Assembly: GCF_019890935.1 (NCBI RefSeq)
Contig: NZ_CP082333.1
Span: 2,072,001-2,136,000 of the forward strand
DNA: 64,000 nucleotides
Reading direction: 5' to 3'
Origin: Exiguobacterium acetylicum
GTDB taxonomy: Bacteria; Bacillota; Bacilli; Exiguobacteriales; Exiguobacteriaceae
Position numbers and translations under genes: made by a program. Positions 29,185 to 38,546 of this stretch are shown here, in pieces. The first letter of the stretch is position 1, and the number at the start of each line of letters is the position of its first letter. The notes under the pieces are model-generated. The model had not been told where the DNA came from. It worked only from the letters and a program-made list of their open reading frames with translations, and did not search any database.

Positions 29185-29964
29185 CTATTTTTTCCCTTTA
29201 TATGGCTTGAAATAGATGCCGCCATCAATTGTAATCGTCCCTGTCTTTCCTTTCGGTAAGGCAGAAATGACCTTCACGTATTCATTCAAGGAATTTGAAA
29301 AGGCAGACGTACTGAGTAATACCGTATTCCCGTCCGTCATGAATAACTTCAGACCACCTTTGTCCGTCTTATCGTTTGCGACGATTTCTGAGATCCGGCT
29401 CCGTACTTTCGGCTCGATTTTAACAAGTTCCTTCGTCAATCGATTTAATGACTGATCCGTGAATCCCGTCAAGATCGGAGCATCGAATAGTTCTTCCTTC
29501 GACTTCCCAGGAATGATCGTTCCGTCCGCAAGCACGATCCGGTCTCCCGGTTTATCCTTCGCGTAAGCAATCTCTTTCTCTTCCGTCACCGTCACGCGAT
29601 ATTGATGCAAAAACTGTTTTTGCATCGTTGCTTCTTGAATACCCGGAACCTTTTCGATTCGCTCAAGAACATCTTCCTCCGATACGTTAAAGGCGTGTGT
29701 TTCCTTCACCTTAATCCCGGACGCTTGCAAGATATCAGCAGACTTCACATTGACGTTACCATCGATATCAAATCGAGCAACCCGAGAATAACTCGACTGT
29801 AGATAAAAGACGACACCGACCAATAGACCAATCAGAATCAGGACATAAATGAGTCTTCGGTTGGCTTTTTTGCGACGTTGTTCACGGATATAAGGTATCT
29901 TATCCTCGAGACTACGGACATTCTCGTCCTCTTGTGGTCGTCCGACCGCTCTCCGTTCCCTCAC
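29185..29964 (-). CDS. divIB: DivIB (FtsQ) division protein
   Basis: 259 residues from a GTG start. A basic cytoplasmic N-terminus of about 37 residues is followed by one membrane helix (about 38-57, [16 protein letters not shown]). The outer POTRA domain begins [19 protein letters not shown], followed by the beta domain (about 130-255). With FtsL and DivIC it forms the trimer that activates septal PBP2B/FtsW. It comes after murG with a 60-base gap; the murB usually found between them in Bacillus is missing here. Confidence 0.93.
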   Translation of the reverse strand: MRERRAVGRPQEDENVRSLEDKIPYIREQRRKKANRRLIYVLILIGLLVGVVFYLQSSYSRVARFDIDGNVNVKSADILQASGIKVKETHAFNVSEEDVLERIEKVPGIQEATMQKQFLHQYRVTVTEEKEIAYAKDKPGDRIVLADGTIIPGKSKEELFDAPILTGFTDQSLNRLTKELVKIEPKVRSRISEIVANDKTDKGGLKLFMTDGNTVLLSTSAFSNSLNEYVKVISALPKGKTGTITIDGGIYFKPYKGKK

Positions 29965-30024
29965 GTCTCATTCCCCCTCTATACGTAACAGTTCATTTCC
30001 CTATCGGTCTTTTCCTGCAATAGT

Positions 30025-31119
30025 TTAGTTTTTTTGTCCTGTCAATCGTAACAATTCATCAACTAAGTCCCGTGAAGCATTCGGCATACCGAGCGCAAGC
30101 GCCGCTTCAGACATCATTTGTTGTTGTGCCAACGCTTTTTCACATGCCTCAAACAATCGATCACCTGTCAGTTCCTGTTCACGAATCAATAGACTCGCAC
30201 CTGTCTCGACGAGCGATGAGGCATTGACCTCTTGGTGATTTTCCGTCACGTAAGGACTCGGGATGAGCACGCTCGGTAAGCCGAGTGTCGTCAGTTCGGC
30301 AAGCGTACTTGCTCCTGAACGCGAAATAACAAGTTGACTAGCTTTTAAGATATTCGGTAAATCATATACGAATGGGCGAAGTTGAATGCGTTCTGGTACA
30401 GAACCAACGCGTGACACGATCGTATCGTAATGAATTTGACCCGTAACGAAGAGGAGCGACCATCCTGCTTGCTCGACCTTTGGCATCATATCGACGACTG
30501 CTTCGTTGATTGCAGGTGCGCCACGACTCCCGCCATAGATGACGATGAGAGGACGTCCTTCTTCAAAACCGAAACGTTGTCGCTCTTCAAGCGGATTGAT
30601 GTTAAGCTCTGCCACTTCAGAAGCACGCGGATTTCCGATTAAAACCGTCTTCGCTTCATTCTTACCGAAGTGATGTCCAGACCCTTTAAACGAGAGTGCA
30701 ACCCGATCCACATACCGAGCTAAAAATTTATTCGTGATACCAGGTAAACTGTTTTGTTCATGAACGAGTGTCTTGAACCCCATTTTTGCAGCCGTATACA
30801 ATACCGGTCCACAAACGAATCCACCTGTACCGACGACGATATCCGGTTGGAACTGACGCAGTAGTCGACGAACACGCCGGACGCTCTTGACGAACCGGAT
30901 ACCGGTCTTGACGTTTTCGAACGACAAGGAACGACGAATGCCAGAAATCTCAATCGATTCAAATGGAATTCCCGCGCGACGGACGATATCCGCCTCGAGA
31001 CCATTTTCTGTTCCGATATAGAGGACCTCACACGGCATGCGTTGTTCAAGCTCCCGAATCATAGCGAGTGCCGGATAAATGTGACCGCCTGTACCGCCTC
31101 CAGAGACGACGATTTTCAT
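30025..31119 (-). CDS. murG: MurG, lipid II-forming N-acetylglucosaminyltransferase
   Basis: 364 residues. It adds GlcNAc to lipid I on the inner membrane face, giving lipid II. The glycine-rich loop SGGGTGGHIYPALA is at 6-19, the second loop YGGSRGAPAIN near 190, and the UDP-GlcNAc region ISRSGASTLAELTTLGLPSVLIP near 262-285. It overlaps murD by four bases (ATGA), with GGAGG inside the murD end. Confidence 0.97.
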   Translation of the reverse strand: MKIVVSGGGTGGHIYPALAMIRELEQRMPCEVLYIGTENGLEADIVRRAGIPFESIEISGIRRSLSFENVKTGIRFVKSVRRVRRLLRQFQPDIVVGTGGFVCGPVLYTAAKMGFKTLVHEQNSLPGITNKFLARYVDRVALSFKGSGHHFGKNEAKTVLIGNPRASEVAELNINPLEERQRFGFEEGRPLIVIYGGSRGAPAINEAVVDMMPKVEQAGWSLLFVTGQIHYDTIVSRVGSVPERIQLRPFVYDLPNILKASQLVISRSGASTLAELTTLGLPSVLIPSPYVTENHQEVNASSLVETGASLLIREQELTGDRLFEACEKALAQQQMMSEAALALGMPNASRDLVDELLRLTGQKN

Positions 31120-32477
31120 ACTGTTGTTCCTCCTACTTCATGTACGGCACGAACGAAATGATCGCCGCGCTCTTCATATGTCTTGTATTGATCCCAACTT
31201 GCAGATGCTGGTGACAGAAGAATGATGTCGCCGGGTTGTGACACTTCAAACGCGACTTTCACCGCTTCATCCATCGCCTCAACAACGGTCGACACATAGC
31301 CATTTTCTGACGCAAGCGTTCCGAACCGATGACCTGTCTCACCAAGCCCGATGACATGTTTGACGTGTTTCATTGAATCGAGTAACGGTGTCAAATCCGC
31401 TCCACGCTCGAGTCCGCCACATAACCAGATGATGGGTGCCGTAAATCCGGACAACGCCGCTTCTGTTGCAACATTATTCGTCGCTTTTGAGTCGTTGTAA
31501 ACTTTTCGACCAGCAATTTCACCGACGAACTGTGTCCGGTGTTCTACACCACCAAACGTCCGTAGGACATGTTGAACGTCAGGTAATGCTAAGTTAAACG
31601 GTTCGACGAGTGTTAAGGCTGCGAGAACGTTCTCGACATTATGCCCACCACCGAGAGCCAGTTCACTAACAGGTAAGATACTCGTCCCATTGATTGTCAA
31701 CGTATCGTTCAGGACTTCTGCATACGCCGATTGACGACGAGAGAACAAGAACGGCGTTACTTCAGCAGTCTTTCCGAGCACATTGACGGACGTATCATCG
31801 GCATTCAAGACAAGACGATCCGTTTCTTTCATGTTCTTAAAGATCCGGGCTTTCGCTTCGCCATACGATTCAAAATCACCATGATAATCCAGATGTGCCG
31901 GTGATAAGTTCAAAAACGCTGCCGTGTATGGTCGGAACTGCTCGATCCCCATCAATTGAAAACTTGATAATTCAATGACGATGATATCGTCCTGTTTCGC
32001 CTGACATGCGATTTCAATTGCCGGGAATCCAATGTTTCCTGCCAAATGTACACGCCGCGTACCGGTTTTCAACAACTCATGGACAAGCGTCGTCGTCGTC
32101 GTTTTCCCGTTCGATCCTGTAATGGCAATCCACGTCGCATCGGTTGCTTGATACGCCAGTTCTACCTCTGTCCAAACCGGAATGTCGCGTCGCAAGGCTT
32201 CTTGTAGCAGATCGATGTGATACGGAATCCCTGGATTCTTGACGATCAAATCGATGTCGTCGAGTAGTGTGAGCGGGTGCTCACCGTAGACCGTCTTAAC
32301 ATCGAGTGATGCAAGCGTCGCTTGATCACTCTCGGACGGCGTTTTCCCGTCATTGACCGTTACCTCTGCACCAATACTCGCTAAATACCGAGCTGCTGCG
32401 ATTCCACTTTTCGCCGTTCCGAGAACGAGCACTTTTTGATCATTCCATTGTCGTTGTTCCATTGTTGAATCGCTCAC
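31116..32477 (-). CDS. murD: UDP-N-acetylmuramoyl-L-alanine--D-glutamate ligase
   Basis: 453 residues from a GTG at 32477; an in-frame ATG at 32462 is the alternative start, and neither has a strong ribosome site. It adds D-Glu to UDP-MurNAc-L-Ala. The N-terminal Rossmann segment KVLVLGTAKSGIAAARYL leads to the ATP loop ITGSNGKTTTT at about 119-130, and KATNNVATEAAL (about 330) is the MurD-type C-domain motif. It lies between mraY and murG, the order of Bacillales. Confidence 0.96.
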   Translation of the reverse strand: MSDSTMEQRQWNDQKVLVLGTAKSGIAAARYLASIGAEVTVNDGKTPSESDQATLASLDVKTVYGEHPLTLLDDIDLIVKNPGIPYHIDLLQEALRRDIPVWTEVELAYQATDATWIAITGSNGKTTTTTLVHELLKTGTRRVHLAGNIGFPAIEIACQAKQDDIIVIELSSFQLMGIEQFRPYTAAFLNLSPAHLDYHGDFESYGEAKARIFKNMKETDRLVLNADDTSVNVLGKTAEVTPFLFSRRQSAYAEVLNDTLTINGTSILPVSELALGGGHNVENVLAALTLVEPFNLALPDVQHVLRTFGGVEHRTQFVGEIAGRKVYNDSKATNNVATEAALSGFTAPIIWLCGGLERGADLTPLLDSMKHVKHVIGLGETGHRFGTLASENGYVSTVVEAMDEAVKVAFEVSQPGDIILLSPASASWDQYKTYEERGDHFVRAVHEVGGTTV

Positions 32478-32495
32478 TTTCTCTCTTCTTTTTTA

Positions 32496-33458
32496 TTACA
32501 CGAATAGATAGGCGATGAATGCCATCAAACAGCTGATTCCTGCGAATGTACCGACGATCCGCCATTCGCTCCAACCGACCATTTCGAAGTGGTGGTGAAT
32601 CGGGCTCATTTTGAAAATTCGTTTTCCTGTCGTCTTAAAGGAGATGACTTGTAGAATGACGGATAATGTCTCGACAACGAAAACGATACCGATTAAGACG
32701 AGTAGTAATTCCAGTTTTAAGACAATCGATAGACCTGCTAGTGCAGCACCGAGTGCAAGTGAACCTGTATCTCCCATGAAGATCTTCGCCGGGTGCGCAT
32801 TGAATAACAAAAATCCGATCAATGCACCAACTGCTGAGAAAGCAAAACAAGCAGCGCCTACTTCATCTGCAATAAACCAACTGTATAATCCGAAGAACAA
32901 GAATGTTGGAATCGCTGTGAATGATACGAGACCGTCCAATCCATCCGTCAAGTTGACTGCATTTGAGAAGCCGACTAACCAGAACAAGGCAACAAACGGA
33001 TAGACGATACCGAAATCAAGCTCAAAATCTGTAAATGGAATCGATAGATACGTCGCATCACTCGTGAATCCACCGCTCAACCAGACGAATAACAATCCGA
33101 CGACGATTTGTCCAATTAATTTTTGTTTCGAATTCAGACCAAGATTACGTTTCTTGACGACTTTGATGTAATCATCAATGAAGCCGATGACGCCATACGC
33201 AAGTGTTAAAAACAGTAACGATAATTGTGTCGTCGATAGATCGCCCATGACGACTGCACCAAGAACGCTGACGATCATCGCGACAAGGATGACGATTCCA
33301 CCCATCGTCGGTGTTCCTGATTTGACCTGATGCCATTGTGGTCCTTCTTCCCGAATTTCTTGACCGAACTTCAATTGGTGTAGAAATGGAATCGCCTTTG
33401 GCATGACGAGTAGCACAACGAGAAATGCAAGAATAAGACTGATGAATAATGTGATCAT
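32496..33458 (-). CDS. mraY: MraY, phospho-MurNAc-pentapeptide translocase
   Basis: 320 residues from ATG 33458, 8 bases after AAAGGG; a GTG three codons upstream overlaps that site. It transfers phospho-MurNAc-pentapeptide to undecaprenyl phosphate, making lipid I. About ten membrane helices are visible. Catalytic loops: GFIDDYIKV (Asp pair), NLTDGLDGL, and FMGDTGSLALGA, with the C-terminal SPIHHHFE. It sits between murF and murD. Confidence 0.97.
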   Translation of the reverse strand: MITLFISLILAFLVVLLVMPKAIPFLHQLKFGQEIREEGPQWHQVKSGTPTMGGIVILVAMIVSVLGAVVMGDLSTTQLSLLFLTLAYGVIGFIDDYIKVVKKRNLGLNSKQKLIGQIVVGLLFVWLSGGFTSDATYLSIPFTDFELDFGIVYPFVALFWLVGFSNAVNLTDGLDGLVSFTAIPTFLFFGLYSWFIADEVGAACFAFSAVGALIGFLLFNAHPAKIFMGDTGSLALGAALAGLSIVLKLELLLVLIGIVFVVETLSVILQVISFKTTGKRIFKMSPIHHHFEMVGWSEWRIVGTFAGISCLMAFIAYLFV

Positions 33459-33481
33459 AGCAGACACCCTTTTTTCAAAAA

Positions 33482-34801
33482 TTAGTTTTCGTTCAGATAG
33501 GTTAATATCCTTTCAAGCGCCATCCCACGTGACGCTTTCAATAAGACGATTGTTCGTTCTCCGAGCAGCGGACGCAATCGTTTCGCAGCATCCTCGACGG
33601 TTGCCGCGAATTGGATTTGAACAGACGGGTCGCTGATTCCTTCAGCAATCCACGCGCCTTTCTCCCCTACTAGGATAGCATGCGAGACGGGTAACGCAAT
33701 CCGCTTTCCGACCGAGGCATGTAATAAGCGTTCTTGGTCCCCTAATTCATACATATCGCCGAGGACGAGAACGCGTGTCGTATACCCTTCCAGCGCAGTG
33801 ACCGTTTCAATCGCTGCATTCATTGATGTCGGACTCGCGTTATACGCATCATTGATGACCGCAGTCTCTTCAAAGAGTAATCGTTCCATCCGCATCGGTG
33901 TCAATTCAACCGCATCGAACCCCTCTTGAATCCGAGCGTCCGTCACGCCAAGTGCACGTGCTGTCGCAATCGCGTATGCTGCATTTCGGACTTGGTGTTT
34001 TCCTAACACTGGCAGATGAAAAGCGGTGCCATCGTAAGTAAAGGCCGTCCCAAAGAACGTTGCTTCCTTCGTTTCGATCCGGTACGTATTTCCGATCTGA
34101 TAGCCGATCTTCTCCGCTTCGACTTCTGCGAGAAGTGGTTCGTCACCATCAACGAATAAATGACCACCTGGCTTGAGTCCGGATTGAATCTCAAGCTTCG
34201 CTTTGGCGATGCCACTGCGTCCACCGACTTGCTCCGCATGCGATTCGCCGATGTTCGTGACGAGCGCGATATCTGGCTCAGCTAGATTCGATAAGAATTC
34301 AATATCGCCAAATCCGTTCATTCCCATCTCAAGCACAGCGACTTCCGTATCAGCTGGCATCATGAGAATCGTTAATGGCATTCCGATATCCGAATTGAAG
34401 TTTCCTTGAGTCTTATGTGTCTTGAACGTCGTCTTGAGTACGCTCTCGACCATGTCCTTCGTCGATGTCTTCCCGTTTGATCCAGTGATGGCGACGATTT
34501 TAGGCGCAATCTGCATTAAGTATCGTTTTGCGATTTGTTGCAGGGCAACCAATGGTTCATCGACTTCTAAAAAGACGATATCGACGTCTGGCCGATCAAT
34601 GCCTTTCTTCCATAAGGTGATGATCGCTCCTTGATTTTTTGCACCTTCAAGGAATCGATGACCATCAACGCGTGCTCCCTGAATCGGAACATAGAGACCG
34701 TCTTCCAGTTGTGCGCGTGAATCTGTTGCAAAGTGACGAACGATACGATCATCTTTGACATCGAGATGCAACCATTCAGCGAGTTGCGTAATTGTTAACA
34801 T
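33482..34801 (-). CDS. murF: UDP-N-acetylmuramoyl-tripeptide--D-alanyl-D-alanine ligase
   Basis: 439 residues from ATG 34801 (GGAGG upstream); the frame to 34852 reaches into the terminator. It adds D-Ala-D-Ala to the precursor tripeptide. The ATP loop GSNGKTSTKD is at 107-116. INDAYNASPTSMNAA (about 320) is the MurF hallmark that separates it from MurE, and GLYVPIQGARVDGHRF near the start is also MurF-like. In Bacillus and relatives the slot between pbpB/spoVD and mraY holds murE; here it is murF. Confidence 0.94.
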   Translation of the reverse strand: MLTITQLAEWLHLDVKDDRIVRHFATDSRAQLEDGLYVPIQGARVDGHRFLEGAKNQGAIITLWKKGIDRPDVDIVFLEVDEPLVALQQIAKRYLMQIAPKIVAITGSNGKTSTKDMVESVLKTTFKTHKTQGNFNSDIGMPLTILMMPADTEVAVLEMGMNGFGDIEFLSNLAEPDIALVTNIGESHAEQVGGRSGIAKAKLEIQSGLKPGGHLFVDGDEPLLAEVEAEKIGYQIGNTYRIETKEATFFGTAFTYDGTAFHLPVLGKHQVRNAAYAIATARALGVTDARIQEGFDAVELTPMRMERLLFEETAVINDAYNASPTSMNAAIETVTALEGYTTRVLVLGDMYELGDQERLLHASVGKRIALPVSHAILVGEKGAWIAEGISDPSVQIQFAATVEDAAKRLRPLLGERTIVLLKASRGMALERILTYLNEN

Positions 34802-34826
34802 GATATATACCTCCATTCGATGACAG

Positions 34827-34874
34827 CAAAAGAGGACGAATGCAAAAGTCAACGAATGACTCCTGTTCGTCCTC
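34827..34874 (-). terminator. Hairpin terminator between pbpB and murF
   Basis: GAGGACGAA (34832-34840) pairs with TTCGTCCTC (34866-34874), and an inner AGTCA/TGACT stem extends it. The minus strand continues with TTTTGC. It lies inside the division cluster, so it would modulate rather than end expression of the downstream genes. Confidence 0.8.
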
Positions 34875-34909
34875 GTCTTCCTGTAGAAATCAGGAAACTT
34901 GCTCTACCG

Positions 34910-37048
34910 TTACTCTTTAGGTTCAGCTAGTTCGACCGTCAACTTTCCATTTTCCTTCACTAGTGTACCAGTTCGAGCCGATTGTTTGGTTACAAAACCT
35001 TTACCGATGACGTCGAGCTTCAAATCATATAAGCTGACAAGCTTTTTGACGTCTCGTTGCGACCAACCGGTCAAATCCGGCATCTTAAACGTATTTGATG
35101 TTTTCAGCAAGACACGTTCTCCGCTGACGAATTCCTGTCCACGGGATGGAATCTGCGAAACGACTTCAGCACCATCGCCTAGGATGATCGCAACTGCCTC
35201 TTGTTCTTTTGCTAGGTCAGTCGCTTGTCGAGCACTCTTCTTGATATAACTTGGCGTGATCTTCGCTTTGACATCCACTGAATCCTTTTGCGTTTCCGGT
35301 TGGATGCTACGATACTGTAGTGCCGTATTCATGACACTTTTGAACACAGGACTCATGATGAGCGGACCAGAGACGGATGATTCGTTTTTCGATGGACGAT
35401 CGACCGCGATGTACATGATCAATTCCGGATCATCTTTTGGGGCCATACCGATGAACGAGTGAATGAATTGTCCTTGAATATACTTTCCATTCTCAGAAAT
35501 CTGAGCCGTTCCGGTCTTCCCAATGACCCGGTAATCTTTCAACTTATACATTTGACCTGTACCAAGCTTACTGTTGACGACACCGTCGAGTGCTTCGCGT
35601 GTTGCTTTTGCCGCTTCAGCAGAAATCGGTTTACCGACGACTTCTGTTTTCGCTCGGTATGGTGCCTTATCCGTATGATCCGCTTTTTGGATGATATGCG
35701 GTTTGACCATCTCGCCGTCTCCAGCGATTGCTGTCGCTCCTTGAAGCAATTGCATCGGCGTGACCGCAGTCGATTGCCCCCATGAGGTGATGAGCGCATT
35801 CAACGGTTTAGACAAGTCAGATTGACTATTTACTTCTCCCGAGATGTCTATACCCGTTCGTTGGTCAAAATGAAACTTCTTAAAGTAATCTTTATACCGT
35901 TCAATCCCAAGTTTTTCTGCTGTCAACTTCGAGAACATGACGTTTGAGGAGTGATAGACCCCTTCAATCATCGGGATGGTTCCCCAACCGACATCGTTAT
36001 AATCCTTGATGACCGTTCCTTTGTAGTTATAACTACCCGATTTATACATCTCATTCGGACGGAACACTCCCGCATCAATCGCTGCTGCGAGCGTAAAGAT
36101 TTTCATCGTCGAACCTGGCTCGAATCGTGACGAGACGGCAAAATTCGTGAAATCTTTCATATCACGCAAATTCGGGTTGAACGATGGGCGATCCGCCATG
36201 GCGAGGATTTCACCAGTCTTCGCATCCATGACAATACCTGTCGCATTTTTCGGTTTGTACGTGTTGTACATTTTTTGCATCTCTTTTTCAAGCGACTGTT
36301 GGATTCGATGATCAATCGTCAAATAGAGATTCGATCCATCCTTCGGTTCGTTCGAGACACGTGACGCACCTTGAATCAACGGATTACCGCTACGATCCTT
36401 TTCAAAGACACGGGCTCCGTAAGATTCACTTAAAGCATTATCATACTGCTTCTCGATTCCCATCTGACCTTGTAAAGCGACCCGACCATTTTCCTCGGTG
36501 ATCTTTTGAACGAACCCTAGTGTATCAGACAAGAAGATGCCGTTCGGATAGTATCGTTTCGGCTCTTCAATCATCCGGATTCCAGGAAGCTTCAGATTGT
36601 CGATTTTCTCTTTTTGATCAAGCGTCAAATCATTTCCTTTTTTTCCGAACTCAATTTGAGAACGGTCTTTGTTCTCAATCAGATAGGTCTCCAGTTCCTT
36701 CGTCGTCATCCCAAGAATCGGCGCAAGACCCTCAGCCGTCTTTTTAAAATCGACGATCGTCTCATCTGGATCTTTGACACCACCCAGTCGATAAACGCCA
36801 ATCAGATGATAGGATGGAACGTTGATCGCAATCGGGGAACCGAGACGGTCGAAAATCTCGCCACGTTCTGCTCCAAGCGTTTCTTGAGACTCCCATCGTT
36901 TCTTTTCCGCGTATGCAATCATATCTTCACCATGGAACTGTTTTGTCGTTGCTAAATACAAAAATCGGCCAATGAACACAAAAAAGAGAGTAGCAAATAT
37001 CACCATGATAAAGGCTACTCTCCAACGGGATTTTTTCAGTGGATTCAT
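34910..37048 (-). CDS. pbpB: PBP2B/FtsI-type septal transpeptidase with PASTA region
   Basis: 712 residues. This class B penicillin-binding protein crosslinks septal peptidoglycan. A short cytoplasmic tail and membrane helix (about 11-33) precede the dimerisation domain (about 60-230) and the transpeptidase domain with the active Ser313 in PGSTMK, SSN at 367-369 and KTGTAQ at 511-516. After about residue 590 come PASTA-like repeats (MPDLTGWSQRDVKKLVS). It overlaps ftsL by four bases. No separate spoVD paralogue is present next to it, unlike in spore-formers. Confidence 0.96.
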   Translation of the reverse strand: MNPLKKSRWRVAFIMVIFATLFFVFIGRFLYLATTKQFHGEDMIAYAEKKRWESQETLGAERGEIFDRLGSPIAINVPSYHLIGVYRLGGVKDPDETIVDFKKTAEGLAPILGMTTKELETYLIENKDRSQIEFGKKGNDLTLDQKEKIDNLKLPGIRMIEEPKRYYPNGIFLSDTLGFVQKITEENGRVALQGQMGIEKQYDNALSESYGARVFEKDRSGNPLIQGASRVSNEPKDGSNLYLTIDHRIQQSLEKEMQKMYNTYKPKNATGIVMDAKTGEILAMADRPSFNPNLRDMKDFTNFAVSSRFEPGSTMKIFTLAAAIDAGVFRPNEMYKSGSYNYKGTVIKDYNDVGWGTIPMIEGVYHSSNVMFSKLTAEKLGIERYKDYFKKFHFDQRTGIDISGEVNSQSDLSKPLNALITSWGQSTAVTPMQLLQGATAIAGDGEMVKPHIIQKADHTDKAPYRAKTEVVGKPISAEAAKATREALDGVVNSKLGTGQMYKLKDYRVIGKTGTAQISENGKYIQGQFIHSFIGMAPKDDPELIMYIAVDRPSKNESSVSGPLIMSPVFKSVMNTALQYRSIQPETQKDSVDVKAKITPSYIKKSARQATDLAKEQEAVAIILGDGAEVVSQIPSRGQEFVSGERVLLKTSNTFKMPDLTGWSQRDVKKLVSLYDLKLDVIGKGFVTKQSARTGTLVKENGKLTVELAEPKE

Positions 37049-37431
37049 TTAGGAATCACCTTGATGTTCCCTTTACGCATATCAAGACCCTGTTCTTTTG
37101 CAATCTTATAAATCCGTTCCGGAGAGCTTAAGTTCGTGACCTCTAGTTGTAAACGTTCGTTTTCTTTTTTGAGTGATTGTGTGACTTGGTTCTCTTTCGC
37201 TAAATCACGGCTCACATTATACGCTTGGTTATGCGTACTGATCGTCAAACTCCCAAATAACACAAGACCACCAATCATCGCGCTGTATAAGAATTTTTCA
37301 AAGGGATACAAGCGATACTTCGGACGGACAGCGACGCGACGCGCGATATCTTCCGTCTTTCGTGGTTCCTGAACAGGTTGTTGACGAACGGGTTGAACCG
37401 TTTGGACCGATTTACGAAGTGGTTCTGCCAT
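37045..37431 (-). CDS. ftsL: FtsL cell division protein
   Basis: 128 residues: a basic Pro/Gln-rich cytoplasmic part (1-46), one membrane helix (about 47-66, FLYSAMIGGLVLFGSLT) and a leucine-zipper-like coiled coil (about 75-105, LAKENQVTQSLKKENERLQLEV). Sequence conservation is low in this family; the call rests on size, topology and position between rsmH and pbpB. FtsL partners DivIB and DivIC to regulate septal wall synthesis. Confidence 0.92.
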   Translation of the reverse strand: MAEPLRKSVQTVQPVRQQPVQEPRKTEDIARRVAVRPKYRLYPFEKFLYSAMIGGLVLFGSLTISTHNQAYNVSRDLAKENQVTQSLKKENERLQLEVTNLSSPERIYKIAKEQGLDMRKGNIKVIPK

Positions 37432-37444
37432 TGGAATGCTCCTC

Positions 37445-38383
37445 TCAAGTTTCTTTCATTTTTTCAGCAACTCGTAATTTTGCCGATCGGGCGCGACGGT
37501 TATCATCGAGCTCTTCAACACCAGCCGTAATCGGCTTGCGTGTGACGAGTCGGAGTTCCGGCTCCATTTCGACGGGAATCATCGGTAACCCCGGTGGCAG
37601 CTCGGGCAGTGATGATTTTTCTTTAATTGCTTGTTTACACATGCGATCTTCAAGTGAATGGAACGTAATGACACATAGACGTCCACCGACCCGTAATAAA
37701 TCAATGGCTTGGTGTACTGCACGGTCAAAGACATTCAGTTCATCATTGACGGCGATCCGGATTGCTTGGAATGTCCGTTTCGCAGGGTGACCACCTTTAC
37801 GTCGTGCTGGTGCCGGAATCGCATCCTTGATCAATTCGACGAGTTCGAACGTCGTCTCAATCGGTCGCTCTTCCCGCGCTTTTTCGATTTTGCGCGCAAT
37901 CTGTTTCGAGAATTTCTCTTCCCCGTATGTAAAGAAGATACGTACGAGATCATTGTACGACCACTCATTGACGACTTCGTAAGCAGAAAGTGGAGAAGAT
38001 TGATCCATGCGCATGTCGAGACGTGCGTCGTGATTGTAACTAAATCCCCGTTCCCCTTCGTCTAATTGTGGTGAAGAGACACCGAGATCGAATAAGATGC
38101 CGTCCACTTTCTCGACGCCATGTGCTGCTAATTGCTCTTTCAGATAAGCAAAATTACTCTTTATTAAAGTAAAGCGACCTTCATACGCCGCGAGACGTTC
38201 TACTGCATGAGCGAGGGCGACATCATCTTGATCAAATGCGTATAGATGACCTGTCGTCAATTGCTTGACGATCTCTTCGCTGTGTCCTGCTCCACCTAAT
38301 GTACAATCGACGTAAATACCGTCGGGTTTAATCGCGAGTCCTTCGATCGACTCCCATTTCAATACTGTTTCATGCTCAAACAT
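37445..38383 (-). CDS. rsmH: 16S rRNA (cytosine1402-N4)-methyltransferase RsmH
   Basis: 312 residues from ATG 38383, after GAGG; a GTG four codons earlier overlaps the ribosome site. It methylates C1402 of 16S rRNA with S-adenosylmethionine. Motif I is [15 protein letters not shown] (about 24-38), motif [15 protein letters not shown] (about 97-109), and [15 protein letters not shown] (about 230-244) is typical. It is the first gene of the division cluster. The mraZ that normally precedes it in Bacillus is absent: bshC lies only 160 bases upstream. Confidence 0.96.
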   Translation of the reverse strand: MFEHETVLKWESIEGLAIKPDGIYVDCTLGGAGHSEEIVKQLTTGHLYAFDQDDVALAHAVERLAAYEGRFTLIKSNFAYLKEQLAAHGVEKVDGILFDLGVSSPQLDEGERGFSYNHDARLDMRMDQSSPLSAYEVVNEWSYNDLVRIFFTYGEEKFSKQIARKIEKAREERPIETTFELVELIKDAIPAPARRKGGHPAKRTFQAIRIAVNDELNVFDRAVHQAIDLLRVGGRLCVITFHSLEDRMCKQAIKEKSSLPELPPGLPMIPVEMEPELRLVTRKPITAGVEELDDNRRARSAKLRVAEKMKET

Positions 38384-38402
38384 GTCCTGCCTCACCTTTC
38401 AC

Positions 38403-38415
38403 TGTCCTTGAAGGA
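38403..38415 (-). repeat. 13-bp palindrome before rsmH
   Basis: GTCCTTGAAGGAC is a perfect palindrome around its central base and ends about 20 bases before the rsmH start codon. It could be an operator or a small RNA stem. There is no T-run, so it is not a terminator. Confidence 0.45.
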
Positions 38416-38514
38416 CGTTACTCTTTTTCAATGTATCACATTCTCTCGTGAAAACGTTACGAAAATGAGACAGTTTCCTTGATTTATTTAACTTTTGTGT
38501 AATTTTCGCTAAAA

Positions 38515-38546
38515 AAACGAAAAAACCTGCTAGTTTCAGCAGGTTT
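38515..38546 (-). terminator. Terminator after bshC
   Basis: AAACCTGCT (38523-38531) pairs with AGCAGGTTT (38538-38546), followed on the minus strand by a long T-rich tail. It overlaps the bshC stop codon and isolates the division cluster from bshC. Confidence 0.9.
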
